Shown: in pieces, positions 1 to 11,474 of the stretch
Layout: every line of letters begins with the position of its first letter
Numbering within the stretch: the first letter of the stretch is position 1
Source of the DNA: Theocolax elegans
Taxonomy: Eukaryota; Arthropoda; Insecta; Hymenoptera; Cerocephalidae
Assembly: GCA_026168455.1 (NCBI GenBank)
Contig: CM047428.1
Span: 17,202,759-17,266,758, forward strand
DNA length: 64,000 bases
Reading direction: 5' to 3'
Program-made: the position numbers and the translations under genes
The notes under the pieces: model-generated
Told to the model about the DNA's origin: nothing
Database searches by the model: none
What the model saw: the letters and a program-made list of their open reading frames with translations, nothing else

Positions 1-430
1 TCATGGGTTATCTCGAATTAACTAGATCCTCTATGTACAATTATCTATTAAATTAAAAAAATAACAGCTTGATCTTGCAATATTATAGAGAAGAAAAATC
101 TTTGTATTTTTATGTCAATGTATTTATCATTAACTTTTGGTAAGGAAATAATCAAAATGTAATCAATATTTATGCCTAAATTAAATTTAAATACGCAGAT
201 GTATATATTTTTAATATAGGAAGGAAAATGAACGCTTTGAATATCGTAAATTATTGCCTATTATTAATTGCATCCAGATTATGCAATATTTAGGCCGGTA
301 AGTTTAATAGAGGGTAACAATTGAGTTAAAACACATATAATATAAAAAAAGAGACGTAACATGTATATGAAAGTTGTATACCGATGTGGAGGTCGTCGGG
401 AGGCAGCAAAATCTCCCTCGTGAAAAGCGA

Positions 431-451
431 AGAGAGAGAGAGAGAGAGAGA
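431..451. repeat. (AG)n microsatellite
   Basis: About ten AG units. Confidence 0.95.
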
Positions 452-1228
452 CGGGGTGGTGGGGAGATATAGAGGTAGTGTCTAAGGGGTCAGTCTCACC
501 GCGATCTCGGCCTACATAAGACCATCCCCGGTTGGATTAGGCGGCGCGCGTTTGCGTCCCGGGCGACGAGTATGTGCGGAATCCCACCGCCACGGACTGT
601 ATGCAAACCCTTGCGGCTTAACCTAAGGCTAAGGCCGCGAGTATACCCCACGGGATTACTACGTCATCCTGCGGAGGACTCTGCCGTTTCCGTTTATCTC
701 CGAGAGAGCCGTATACTACCAACACCAACAGAGAAGAAGAGAGAGAGAGAGAAACCTCCCTCCAAGCTCCCTCGTTCTTTGTGCCGTCCGGAAGGATATT
801 CCCCATATATATACATACACATACTGCGCGCCACCTCCTTTTCTCCTGAAACTCGGTATTCGGTTTATCCGCGGGATCCGGTTTCGGATACCTTTAGATT
901 AGACCTTACTTTCTTACCGTATACCTTTTTTTCCCATCACGCATTTCCCAATCCTGTATACGTTTTTCCTTTAGCCAATCAATATGTTTTCGGTTTATTT
1001 AATGTTTATAGTCCATACTTTTTTTTATTTAGTTGATATATATTTTGTTACGATTACGTTCTAAAAAGAAGGATGCCTTTTTTTACAATTATTGTAAATT
1101 TGATGTGTATAGATATATAGAAGTAATAACAAAAATTTTTATTTCCTAATTAACGACACGTTCACTTTTTTTTAAATATCTCTCTAACAGTGTTTCAGTC
1201 GCTTTGTAAATTTAAGATTTTTGTATTG

Positions 1229-1268
1229 TTTTTATTTTATTTTATTTTATTTTATTTTATTTTATTTA
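1229..1268. repeat. (TTTTA)n microsatellite
   Basis: About eight pentamer units. Confidence 0.95.
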
Positions 1269-1500
1269 TCGAGAGTTGGGTAGTTTATACCCATTATTTA
1301 CCGGCGATAATAGCCATTATCTATTATTTATTTATTTATGTTTAACTTGACAATTAAGTTATTCAATATTTTCGCGATTGTATAAAGAAATTCCTGTAAT
1401 TTGAGTGTTACACGGTGAGAAAGTATATCCGGTGTAACAAAAGCGAAGTACATTCGCACGTACGTTAAACCATTATTAGCCCACCGCAGCGGAATCTCAC

Positions 1501-1657
1501 CCTGTCAAAACGTAGTCTCCGTATATATACGTACATATATAATATATACAACTAAAAAGATAAGACGCGATCCTGGGGTATTCAGTCCACCCGAGATACG
1601 CAATTATTCTTCCATTTTGCAACGTCGCGCGGCATCCCTTCCGGTAATGGGGTAATC
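1501..1657 (-). CDS. Possible alternative downstream exon
   Basis: A very good acceptor (cgtctcgcttctctcag|GAT) is followed 157 nt later by an ACAGG|GTGAGA donor. The frame entered from a 1-nt overhang is open throughout (LPHYRKGCRATLQNGRII and onward) but runs into a TA-rich stretch. The frame entered from a 2-nt overhang ends at a TGA after 24 codons (ITPLPEGMPRDVAKWKNN and six more residues), so it could also be a terminal exon. Nothing recognisable is encoded. Confidence 0.22.
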
Positions 1658-2146
1658 CTGAGAGAAGCGAGACGGCGCGCATCAACTTGTGTCTATGTAT
1701 ATGGGTATATATAGGTAGAGGATGCGGCGACGGATCCGCGAGTCGTGGGTGGGCACCAAAGGGGCTCCTTAGCGGAGATCTTAGGCAAATCCAGCGTGAA
1801 ATCGTATCAGAGGCAACGTCCCACCTCCCACTTCCCACCTCCCACCACCCGTCACTCGGCCTCTTACCAAAACCACCACTTACTCGTACCATCCTCAGCT
1901 GCCCCTTTCGAGAGTACGGCTATATAGCTAACGTTGAAACTAAATTTTACAGTTTCTCGATCAGGGGATGGATGCTTCTTACCAACCCCTCTACGATCGG
2001 AGAGTCGAGTCTTGGCTTTCGCAGCTATACCTCTACGAACCTACCTTCGGACGATACGATTGGGTCAGTTTTATAGGGTTCGCGGCTTATTCGCCTTTGT
2101 CAGCGGTTAGAGGATTTCAAATATTTTGATGGAGATGAAGCTTCCC

Positions 2147-2191
2147 ATCCTTCCTTCCTTCCTTCCTCCCTTCCTTCCTTCTTTCCTTCCC
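2147..2191. repeat. (TTCC)n microsatellite
   Basis: Slightly interrupted TTCC units. Confidence 0.95.
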
Positions 2192-3884
2192 TACTTTCTA
2201 ATGCTGCATTATAAATAAATATATATGATACATTGCATTCACTTTTATACATGCACTTATTTTTCTACCTCTTTAAAATATACACGTCTCGGTCTATCGA
2301 TACAATGTTTAATAAAACAGTATCGATCTTCCGAAACTATTTTATTTTAAAAGGAATATTTGAAACGTTACTACGTTAACCTTGTTCATTCGATTGAATC
2401 TCAACAATTTTAGTTTCGGTGCTAGTGAATTATCGATCATTGAATAATGACACAAAAGATTAATAGATTATTAGTTTTGTAATCCTCGTTAGAACGTATT
2501 ATTAATTTTAATACATATATATGTACATATACGTATACGTTTGTTTTTAATAAGACTAGAAAGCATTATTATGATAAATGAATAATTTAATGATTTCATA
2601 TTATTCGACTCGTAATTATCCATTAAAGTTCGGATTAAACTAAATAATGTACACATCATTTAAAAAGTAAATTAAAAATTAATCTTAATTTATCTACGTA
2701 GAATGTAGTTGGATTAATATTATCACGGATATTTATATATATATTCATATATATACATACATACATATATATAAATATACATATATATAGGTACACGCAT
2801 CCATGATTTTTAAGAGAAATAAATTGAAATTCAGTACTTCAATAGTCTCTTTCAACAAACAACTAAATAATCTATAAATGATATTCAAGTATATACCTAT
2901 TTATAATTTCACACTAAAGATAACATTAAAATTAACATCGTTATGTATATCCAGTGAGCTTGAATATCCGTATACATATTACAAATTTAATCAGTACTAG
3001 AAAAAGAATTTGATGATTATCAAACGTACAATTATCTATTTAATATTATTTATAAATATTATTTTACGTTTTCGGTATCTATATATACGTATCGTTGCGA
3101 AAAAATATTTTTTAAACAAAATACGTAAACGCTCGATTAGGATTCGATAGCGATGATGTATAATTAACGTGGGTATAACAGTACTGCAGAGACGAAATAA
3201 AAGAGATTAATGATAAAGTGAGAGTAAAGTTGATGCGCTCGTGTTTTGATCAACGTGCTATATGTATATATATATATACACTTTCAGAAGTTAGGAAACC
3301 AGCTTTTGACGATTCGGCAACCCTAAGCCAACAATTACTCAAACTTATCACTTTTGCTTTCATTCCTCTATTCTCATACTTATCTCTTTTATCTTCTTCT
3401 CCTATTCTATTTTTCATTCTTATATACCTTTATGATTTTCACTTGAAATATATACGTAACTTTGCGTTATTTTTTTTTCTCACGGTAGTAAACAAAACAT
3501 TTTTTTAAATAAAAACGCTATGTATTTACTGTTAAGTATACTTGTCGATATGTGGGAATAATTTTACATTCCACCTTTGATTACGATTTGTTTCAAATAA
3601 CAGTAGGACGTATAAAGTAAACTAAATCTCGAATTGAGGAAATTGATTAAAACTGTCTAATAATTAATATTGGCTGAAAAGCAGCTGTTAAACGATAGTC
3701 TCTCTCGCGAAGCAACAAATCAATGAATTCAGTCAATAATCAATCAGTTTCATCGTTCATTCATTCACACTATATATCACTTTGTACTTTTTCCAAAATC
3801 CTCGTCATCTTTCACTCTCTGTTGGACTTTTCTTTTTTCTTATCTCCCTCATTGTTTCTTCCTCGCTTCGAACTTGCAGGCTAT

Positions 3885-3926
3885 ACTCTCTCTCTCTCTC
3901 ACTCTCTCTCTCTCTCTCTCTCTCTT
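3885..3926. repeat. (CT)n microsatellite
   Basis: Causes the Ser/Leu runs in the ORFs that overlap it. Confidence 0.95.
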
Positions 3927-4342
3927 TCCTTCTCTTAATCAAAACCACAAAAGACATTAAAAGCGTGACGGTTTCGTGCATATCTTTTACTCTCGCTTCG
4001 GGTACGATAGGGTGGAGAGTCTACCAAGGGAAAGATAACGCTCCCCCTCGGAGTGTACTCGTATACTTTCTTTTCGACGCGTTTAATATGCCAGCTATCT
4101 TTTTCTCCCTCTCTTTTTACATCTATTTGCACTTGTGTGCACGCAACTCACACCGATCCGTTCGACCGCGAATTTCAATTCATTTCGTTACAGATTGGAA
4201 ATTATGTAATGTGTAAAAATGACGACGAAGTGATACGTCGGATAAAACTTTATCCAGGATTATCATCACGCGTGTAGATATATTCGGTGGCGAAGAAACA
4301 AAAAATTAATTCACACCGGTTAATTATAAATCGAGAGCTCGC

Positions 4343-4348
4343 TTTATT
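4343..4348 (-). terminator. Candidate polyadenylation signal AATAAA
   Basis: On the minus strand AATAAA occurs about 350 nt after the putative stop codon at 4695. The hexamer is common in AT-rich DNA, so the call rests only on position. Confidence 0.12.
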
Positions 4349-4694
4349 ATCGCTAAATACGCGAGGGATTGGGATTTTATGTGTATCCAAGTATTATAAC
4401 GAAGAGGATACGATTACAAGTGTTATAAATAAATATAACTCGGGTAAATAATCTATTAATTATGCGCGATTAAAACCAACTAACGACGGCTAATGTCAAT
4501 AACTGTATAAACTATCGGCAATAAGGAAAGACACACGGAATACGCTCGTCCGCCTGTATTATTATTATTAATATATTGAAAGTGTCTCGAAGACACGCTA
4601 AGCAAAAGTCGAAATCCGCAAGTTGATGTTATTGATTTGAGAGGGTGGGACTCGTCAATCCTATTTCTTTCTTATGCAAAACGCACCTCGCGAG

Positions 4695-4768
4695 TTAAGG
4701 GATTAAAAATAAAAGAAGAAAGTGTCCGTCTTCTTCTAAAGGGTCAGCCTCGCCCAGAACGAAGGCGT
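4695..4768 (-). CDS. Possible terminal exon with stop codon
   Basis: An acceptor (cttaggctaatcttgttag|ACG) opens a frame that, entered with one nucleotide from exon 6, gives D-AFVLGEADPLEEDG followed by HFLLLFLIP and a TAA at 4695-4697. It makes the assembled reading frame end cleanly at 300 codons, and the first half shows coding-like codons. The hydrophobic end could simply be pyrimidine-rich noncoding sequence. A minus-strand AATAAA is present at 4343-4348, about 350 nt beyond the stop. Alternative 3' exons may exist at 1501-1657 or outside the window. Confidence 0.3.
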
Positions 4769-6897
4769 CTAACAAGATTAGCCTAAGACGTCCAGTTCGC
4801 ATACCCCGAGGATTACACATTATGTATTCACCTTTTCGCAGCTCGAGCTACACTTGCGCGCGTACCCCAGTGGGAAAGAGAGAAAGAGATCTAGTTCGCG
4901 TAACCGGGCGACACCTTCGTACATCTATTCTCGTATCCGTCTTTTCCAACTCTATATATTCGTGTCCTCGCCCTTGAAAACTTTCTGATACTTTCTCTCG
5001 TTCGCACGAAAATGAAAAGTTTATTCGATGCAAAAATGCGATTCCCACAAAAAATATAATAATAATTCGTTAATTAAGTACCATTGTGATAAAAGAAGTT
5101 CACGTTTCGCATAAATTATTTACTATGCATTCTTTTTGTATTTCACGATATTGAGACTCGGATTAATTTCACTCGAGATAATCCGCACGAGGAAATAAGA
5201 TCTTAAAACTTTAACGCCTTTTTAATCTTCCCGCAAGCTGCAATAGCGGTATTATTCAATAAGAAAAAATAGTTACGCCTTTTATATTTTATATATAAAG
5301 TTTTGTGTGCTTAGCTGTTATACAGAGAGGAAAACGAGTCTTGAAATCTATTTAATGCAATATATTAGATAATCCAGATTATTTAAATTTTAATTACTCT
5401 GTCTGAAATATTTTGAATGCGAATTATGGCCGAATATGTATTTAACGAATACAATCAATTAAATACTTAGCAATTTTTCGTTATTAAATTCTTCATTAAT
5501 GTACAGTATATATCAAACTAAATATTGTTAAAATAGTGCATTAAAAAAGGTAATTTTAAATGAATAAATTAAATTTGTTAGTAAACGAATGAAGATTAGG
5601 TAAATCGAGGAAGTATATAATAATGGAAAAAGTATACTTTCGAGCTTATAACCTACTTCGAACGTTCGAAATTCAAGTACACACCTGTTACAATAAAACA
5701 TTATAAATAAGAAGCCATAAAGCAAAAGTATAAATATAATAAAACAATGGTTATACCTCATCTAACTTTAAGAGTATACGAATGTAATCACCAGCCCATA
5801 ATTCTTACCGTAAAGCAGCTACCCTTCTTCTCTTATTATGTACTTTTCACCTCATTGCAAGAAAGCACCGTATTTATATAGCTTTCTCGTCGTTGTATAC
5901 ACCTAGAATTCACGGCGTCTCGTGGCCGCGTAAAACGATTATCATCGCATTGTCATTGTTTTCTTTATACAGGACAACGGAGGGAACTGTCTTATATATA
6001 CGTATTCACGAAGGTCCGAAAGGAACGAAAAGTTCGCGGCACGCGGAAAGGATCATTTAACAAATCCTATTAAAAATGGATAGAGAAAGGGGATGGTTCT
6101 TCTTTGATATTTATACTTCTTGCGCTCGAGCTTTTCGATGTCTGTGTCTATATATGTATACACACATTTTTGTTTAAGAGTATTAGGATGTCAAGGAGTT
6201 TTTGGAGGGAAGCATTGTGGCACCGGTTTACAATAATGAGAGGAGAAAACGCCTAAGCGCTTGACTACTTAGGTCTCGAGTCTTTCGCGTCGATTAATAA
6301 CCCGACAGTCGAGGACTTTTAACTTTGCGTTCTTCTTCTTCTTTTTTTTTTTGTTTTCTTTTCATCCAGACTTTTTCCTTTCTTCCTTTTATACGGTATT
6401 CCGCGATAGCTCACTTGGGATTTATTTGTTTCAAGTGAATTATTAATACGTAATTTATTAATATGAATCATCGTTCAATCATTTGTTCGTTCAGTGTATT
6501 CATAATAATATGGAATTTTTAAATTAATGTTTTATTATAGTAGTTTATTAATAGATTATTAGTTGGGACAGAAGTATCAAAATTTTCATTGTAATTTTGA
6601 GCACTTCAATTTCCCTTACAATAGTCAAGTAGGTTATTATTAAAGAAGATGTAAAATCCAAATCACAGGGATTTAGCTTTGAAAATCTAAAAGTTATAAC
6701 TGTACGTATAACACTAAAAATGAAAAAAAAAATCTTGCATGTAGATACTAAAAACAATATAAGATTTACAGAACGATTCAAATAATTGATTAAAAATTAA
6801 ACGTATATTGACTAACAAAAAGAATTCAAATGATAATTATTGATGATAATACTTGTGTTTCACTCTCCATTATTAATTTACAAAATTAAAAAAAACA

Positions 6898-7144
6898 TTT
6901 TTACGTTAAGTGCAACGTTTCGTTGGTCAAATTCGCCAACCTCTTAGGCTTATTTTTGTATATTAATAGGTGAAAACGATCGTATTGATTTAGTACGATG
7001 AGATTATTCTCGTCATTCTGTTAATTTAATTAAAATTTTGTATTATTCGTATTTTGATTATGTAATTTAATAATAAAAATTGTTTTGTTTAGCCTCAAGA
7101 GGTTGACGAATTTCGCCAACGATACGTTGCACTTAACGTAAAAA
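6898..7144. mobile_element. MITE-like element with terminal inverted repeats of about 50 bp
   Basis: The left end reads TTTTTACGTTAAGTGCAACG and continues to CCAACCTCTTAGGCT. The right end is its inverted copy, AGCCTCAAGAGGTTG through CGTTGCACTTAACGTAAAAA. The length is about 247 bp and there is no ORF. TA or TTTTTA at the edges could be the target-site duplication. A TA target would fit a Tc1/mariner-type MITE, but the family is not certain. Two shortened copies lie at 9.39-9.63 and 9.77-10.00 kb. Confidence 0.7.
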
Positions 7145-7478
7145 TAATTTTTTATTTATTTAAACCAAATAACCTATCCGGCCCTCTGCAAAAAATTGAA
7201 AAATAAATCGTTTAATTTTGTAAAACAAATGATAATTATTAAGAGTAATATTAAAATGCAAAAAATACGTTAGAGTATCCTAAAAATGGGTATAATTGTC
7301 AAAAAAAAGTCATAAATTTTTTATATACTCGTTATGGCTTTGGATCAGCAAGGATATATGCCGGAGGTTTTAGCTTAACTTACGCGCATGGAAAAATACA
7401 GCCATGGCAAGAATTCTAAAAGAATTAAGAGATAAATCTAAAGCCGAGTGCAGAAACGTTAATATGTCTGTATATACA

Positions 7479-7487
<9 letters not shown>

Positions 7488-7564
<77 letters not shown>
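7488..7564. repeat. (CA)n-(TA)n compound microsatellite
   Basis: A CA run followed by about 23 TA units. Confidence 0.95.
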
Positions 7565-7565
<1 letters not shown>

Positions 7566-8034
7566 GGTGCGGCCGACTAAACGTCTGCAGGTATTGCTAC
7601 GCAAATCCGCGTGTCTCGTATAATACTATATACGTATACTCCTATATACACGCATTTTTAATAAAATAGTATTTATTGCTAAATCATCTATTCACCTGAA
7701 TTACACTCTGTTCTTTTACGTTCGATCGTACGCGATAATCTAACTTGAAAAAGTATTAAATTAAATCGTCTTATTGATTTTTATTTGGTATATCGTAACA
7801 AATGTATGTGTTACTATTAATTACACGTATTTAATACACGTTTTTATTTTCCTCTTACAAATTTTATGGAACAATAGACGCCGTGTTAATAACGCGCGTA
7901 TATATAAAAATATTATTCGATTAATTTGAAATAATTTAAAAATCTCGTTATCCATGGATATTGACTGTACGCAAAAGGTTATTTATTTCGTTGATCCGTC
8001 GTACGTTCGGGAATATTATACCATTGATATAACC

Positions 8035-8565
8035 CAATAACCCCCCCGATAGAAACTAAAAGAATTAAAACTTTAAACAATATTTCACGTGAAACGTTAA
8101 TATTTCATCCGTACGAGATTAACCCACATAGGATACAACAGAAAAAAAAGAGAGAGAGATAGAGAATTAACAACCAAGAAAAACGAAATAAAATCAATCG
8201 AACTAGATCCACGAGATTTAAGATTATTCCTTTTTTGCGTTATCAGTGCGTGTACTATAAAATTTATATATACGTGTATGTGTGTGTGTGTGTCTGTGCA
8301 GCGTATTAAGAGCTTTGAAAGAGAGAGGGAGAGGGAGAGGGAAGCTGGTCTAGCAAGCAAGAGAGAGAGCGAGAGAGAGAGAAAGAGAGCGCGCGATAAA
8401 CCAGGGCGAATACAGACGCGGGGTCCGTCCAAAGTTAATGCCACGCACACACGGACAGCACCTTCGAGGATTATCCTCCGGGGATATTTTTGATCGCGCA
8501 ATAATCCCTAATACGATTTACACTGCTTGCCAGCGAACGCGCGCGCGCGCACACACACACACACT

Positions 8566-8604
<39 letters not shown>

Positions 8605-9240
8605 TACATATACGCAGAGGCCGGCTACAAATACGTAATCAAGGATTCGCGCGTACGTGAAAAGCCGGCCCCGGGCATAATCCCGGTTCGAATGCGATTT
8701 TTGACAGCGCGTATACCGCTGACGCGATTCCACCCGAAAAGCAATATAATTTTACAAGCGACCAAGCTTTCTCTTTTTCACGTTTGCGCTCTAGTTGTCG
8801 GGTGATTTTTTTTTATTGCGTTCGGGTTATTGGGTGTTGGTAAATTTTTTTTATGCTTTTAGATTTTATGCGTGTGTATAAGATTGTCCACGGGTGACAA
8901 ATGAGGAAACTGGTTCGAGCGGTAATTTTAGCGAATACCTGCAAGGGTCTGTATAGAGTTACGTTTTTATTACAAATCATAATAATATTCAAAATATTTT
9001 CTTTTATTTTAATTGCGCAGTTGGTCACTTTCATTACCTAGCCATCACAACTAAAAAAAATTAATTTTTTTTGGAAAAGCTTTATTATTTATACATTTAT
9101 TTCGCAATTTCTTAAAAATTATAATATATATAATGCAAATATACGTTCAATGTAAAATATTAGTAGAAAAAAAAATCACTGACGAATATTGAAGATAATT
9201 GAATCTACTTACCTTTCATGTTTATTTGAACTGAACATAT
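8035..9240. repeat. Duplicated unit B, copy 1
   Basis: From aacccccccgatagaaac the first 900 bp or so are almost identical to 10020-10930. They share GT, GA, GC/CA and TA microsatellites and the core gtccgtccaaagttaatgcc. The last 250-300 bp are clearly more diverged from the other copies. The ORFs inside differ in frame between copies and follow the microsatellites, so it is not coding. Confidence 0.85.
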
Positions 9241-9266
9241 TTTACTAATTTGAAAAATATTTATTT

Positions 9267-9641
9267 AAACCAAATAACCTATCCGGCCCTCTGCAAAAAA
9301 TTGAAAAATAAATCGTTTAATTTTGTAAAACAAATGATAATTATTGATGATAATACTTGTGTTTCACTCCATTATTAATTTACAAAATTAAAGCAACGTT
9401 TCGTTGGTCAAATTCGCCAACCTCTTAGGCTTATTTTTGTATATTAATAGGTGAAAACGATCGTATTGATTTAGTACGATGAGATTATTCTCGTCATTCT
9501 GTTAATTTAATTAAAATTTTGTATTATTCGTATTTTGATTATGTAATTTAATAATAAAAATTGTTTTGTTTAGCCTCAAGAGGTTGACGAATTTCGCCAA
9601 CGATACGTTGCACTTAACGTAAAAATAATTTTTATTTATTT
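9267..9641. repeat. Tandem unit A, copy 1 (375 bp)
   Basis: The unit starts with aaccaaataacctatccgg and contains a MITE copy that has lost about 20 bp of its left terminus (the sequence jumps from aaaattaaa to gcaacgtttcg). It is nearly identical to the next 376 bp and to the flanks of the full element at 6.8-7.25 kb. Confidence 0.85.
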
Positions 9642-10017
9642 AAACCAAATAACCTATCCGGCCCTCTGCAAAAAATTGAAAAATAAATCGTTTAATTTTG
9701 TAAAACAAATGATAATTATTGATGATAATACTTGTGTTTCACCTCCATTATTAATTTACAAAATTAAAGCAACGTTTCGTTGGTCAAATTCGCCAACCTC
9801 TTAGGCTTATTTTTGTATATTAATAGGTGAAAACGATCGTATTGATTTAGTACGATGAGATTATTCTCGTCATTCTGTTAATTTAATTAAAATTTTGTAT
9901 TATTCGTATTTTGATTATGTAATTTAATAATAAAAATTGTTTTGTTTAGCCTCAAGAGGTTGACGAATTTCGCCAACGATACGTTGCACTTAACGTAAAA
10001 ATAATTTTTATTTATTT
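9642..10017. repeat. Tandem unit A, copy 2 (376 bp)
   Basis: A head-to-tail copy of the preceding 375 bp with the same left-terminus deletion in the MITE. Its end fuses through aaataacc into the second copy of unit B. Confidence 0.85.
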
Positions 10018-10020
10018 AAA

Positions 10021-10342
10021 CCAAATAACCCCCCCGATAGAAACTAAAAGAATTAAAACTTTAAACAATATTTCACGTGAAACGTTAATATTTCATCCGT
10101 ACGAGATTAACCCACATAGGATACAACAGAAAAAAAAGAGAGAGAGATAGAGAATTAACAACCAAGAAAAACGAAATAAAATCAATCGAACTAGATCCAC
10201 GAGATTTAAGATTATTCCTTTTTTGCGTTATCAGTGCGTGTACTATAAAATTTATATATACGTGTGTGTGTGTGTGTGTCTGTGCAGCGTATTAAGAGCT
10301 TTGAAAGAGAGAGGGAGAGGCAGAGGGAAGCTGGTCTAGCAA

Positions 10343-10380
<38 letters not shown>

Positions 10381-11410
10381 CGCGCGATAAACCAGGGCGA
10401 ATACAGACGCGGGGTCCGTCCAAAGTTAATGCCACGCACACACGGACAGCACCTTCGAGGATTATCCTCCGGGGATATTTTTGATCGCGCAATAATCCCT
10501 AATACGATTTACACTGCTTGCCAGCGAACGCGCGCGCGCGCACACACACACACACTCGCATATATATATATACATACATATACGCAGAGGCCGGGCTACA
10601 AATACGTAATCAAGGATTCGCGCGTACGTGAAAAGCCGGCCCCGGGCATAATCCCGGTTCGAATGCGATTTTTGACAGCGCGTATACCGCTGACGCGATT
10701 CCACCCGAAAAGCAATATAATTTTACAAGCGACCAAGCTTTCTCTTTTTCACGTTTGCGCTCTAGTTGTCGGGTGATTTTTTTTTACTGCGTTCGGGTTT
10801 GGGTGTTGGTAATTTTTTTTATGCTTTTAGATTTTACGCGTGTGTATAAGATTGTCCACGGGTGACAAATGAGGAAACTGGTTCGAGCGGTAATTTTAGC
10901 GAATACCTGCAAGGGTCTGTGTAGAGTTACGTTTTTATTACAAATCATAATAATATTCAAAATATATTTTCCGTTTATTTATAATTGCGCAGTTGAGATC
11001 TACTTACATGTATCCTAGCAATCACAACTTAAAAAAAATTAATTTTTTTTGGTAAAAGGCTTTTATTTATTTTATACATTTCGAATTTACGCAATCTCTT
11101 TACAAAATTATAAATATATATAATTGCAAATAATAATAAAACGTTCAATTGTAGAAATAAGGAAATAGTGGAAGAAAAAAATGAAAACACTGACGAAACT
11201 GTCGTAAATTTGAAGAAAAATATATCTAATACGTCACGGATAATCTCCTTTTCATGTATGTAGATTTGTATATGCGCTTTCGTTTCACGCCACATTTCCA
11301 GTGCATTTTTAAGCGTAGATAAAAATGCACGCGTACACATATTATAGGTAAACAACGATTGCAAATCATTAATATAATCGTAAAACCAGTTAATAACAGA
11401 AACTTGTAGA

Positions 11411-11457
<47 letters not shown>
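10021..11457. repeat. Duplicated unit B, copy 2
   Basis: The gcgtattaagagctttgaaa anchor is at 10287, against 8301 in copy 1 and 11482 in copy 3. The copy ends in a long AT run (11412-11460) that forms the junction with copy 3. Confidence 0.85.

Positions 11458-11474
<17 letters not shown>
11412..11474. repeat. (AT)n-(GT)n at the unit B copy 2/copy 3 junction
   Basis: About 24 AT units pass directly into GT units. The corresponding run in copy 1 is much shorter. Confidence 0.95.

Larger units (their letters stand above)
1..4342. other. 3' flank or further intron
   Basis: It holds GC-rich islands at 0.38-0.86 and 1.56-2.07 kb, microsatellites and AT-rich DNA at 2.2-3.2 kb. The ORFs 572-1036 (plus) and 3723-4216 (plus) owe their length to island composition and a CT tract. 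No gene was recognised apart from the candidate exon at 1.5 kb. Confidence 0.3.

Noticed and set aside
3723..4216. Ser/Leu-rich ORFs
   Set aside because: Translations of a CT microsatellite and pyrimidine-rich flank.
8660..8700. tRNA-like B-box (cccggttcgaatgc) in unit B
   Set aside because: No matching A-box, acceptor stem or cloverleaf was found, and no SINE structure with a tail.
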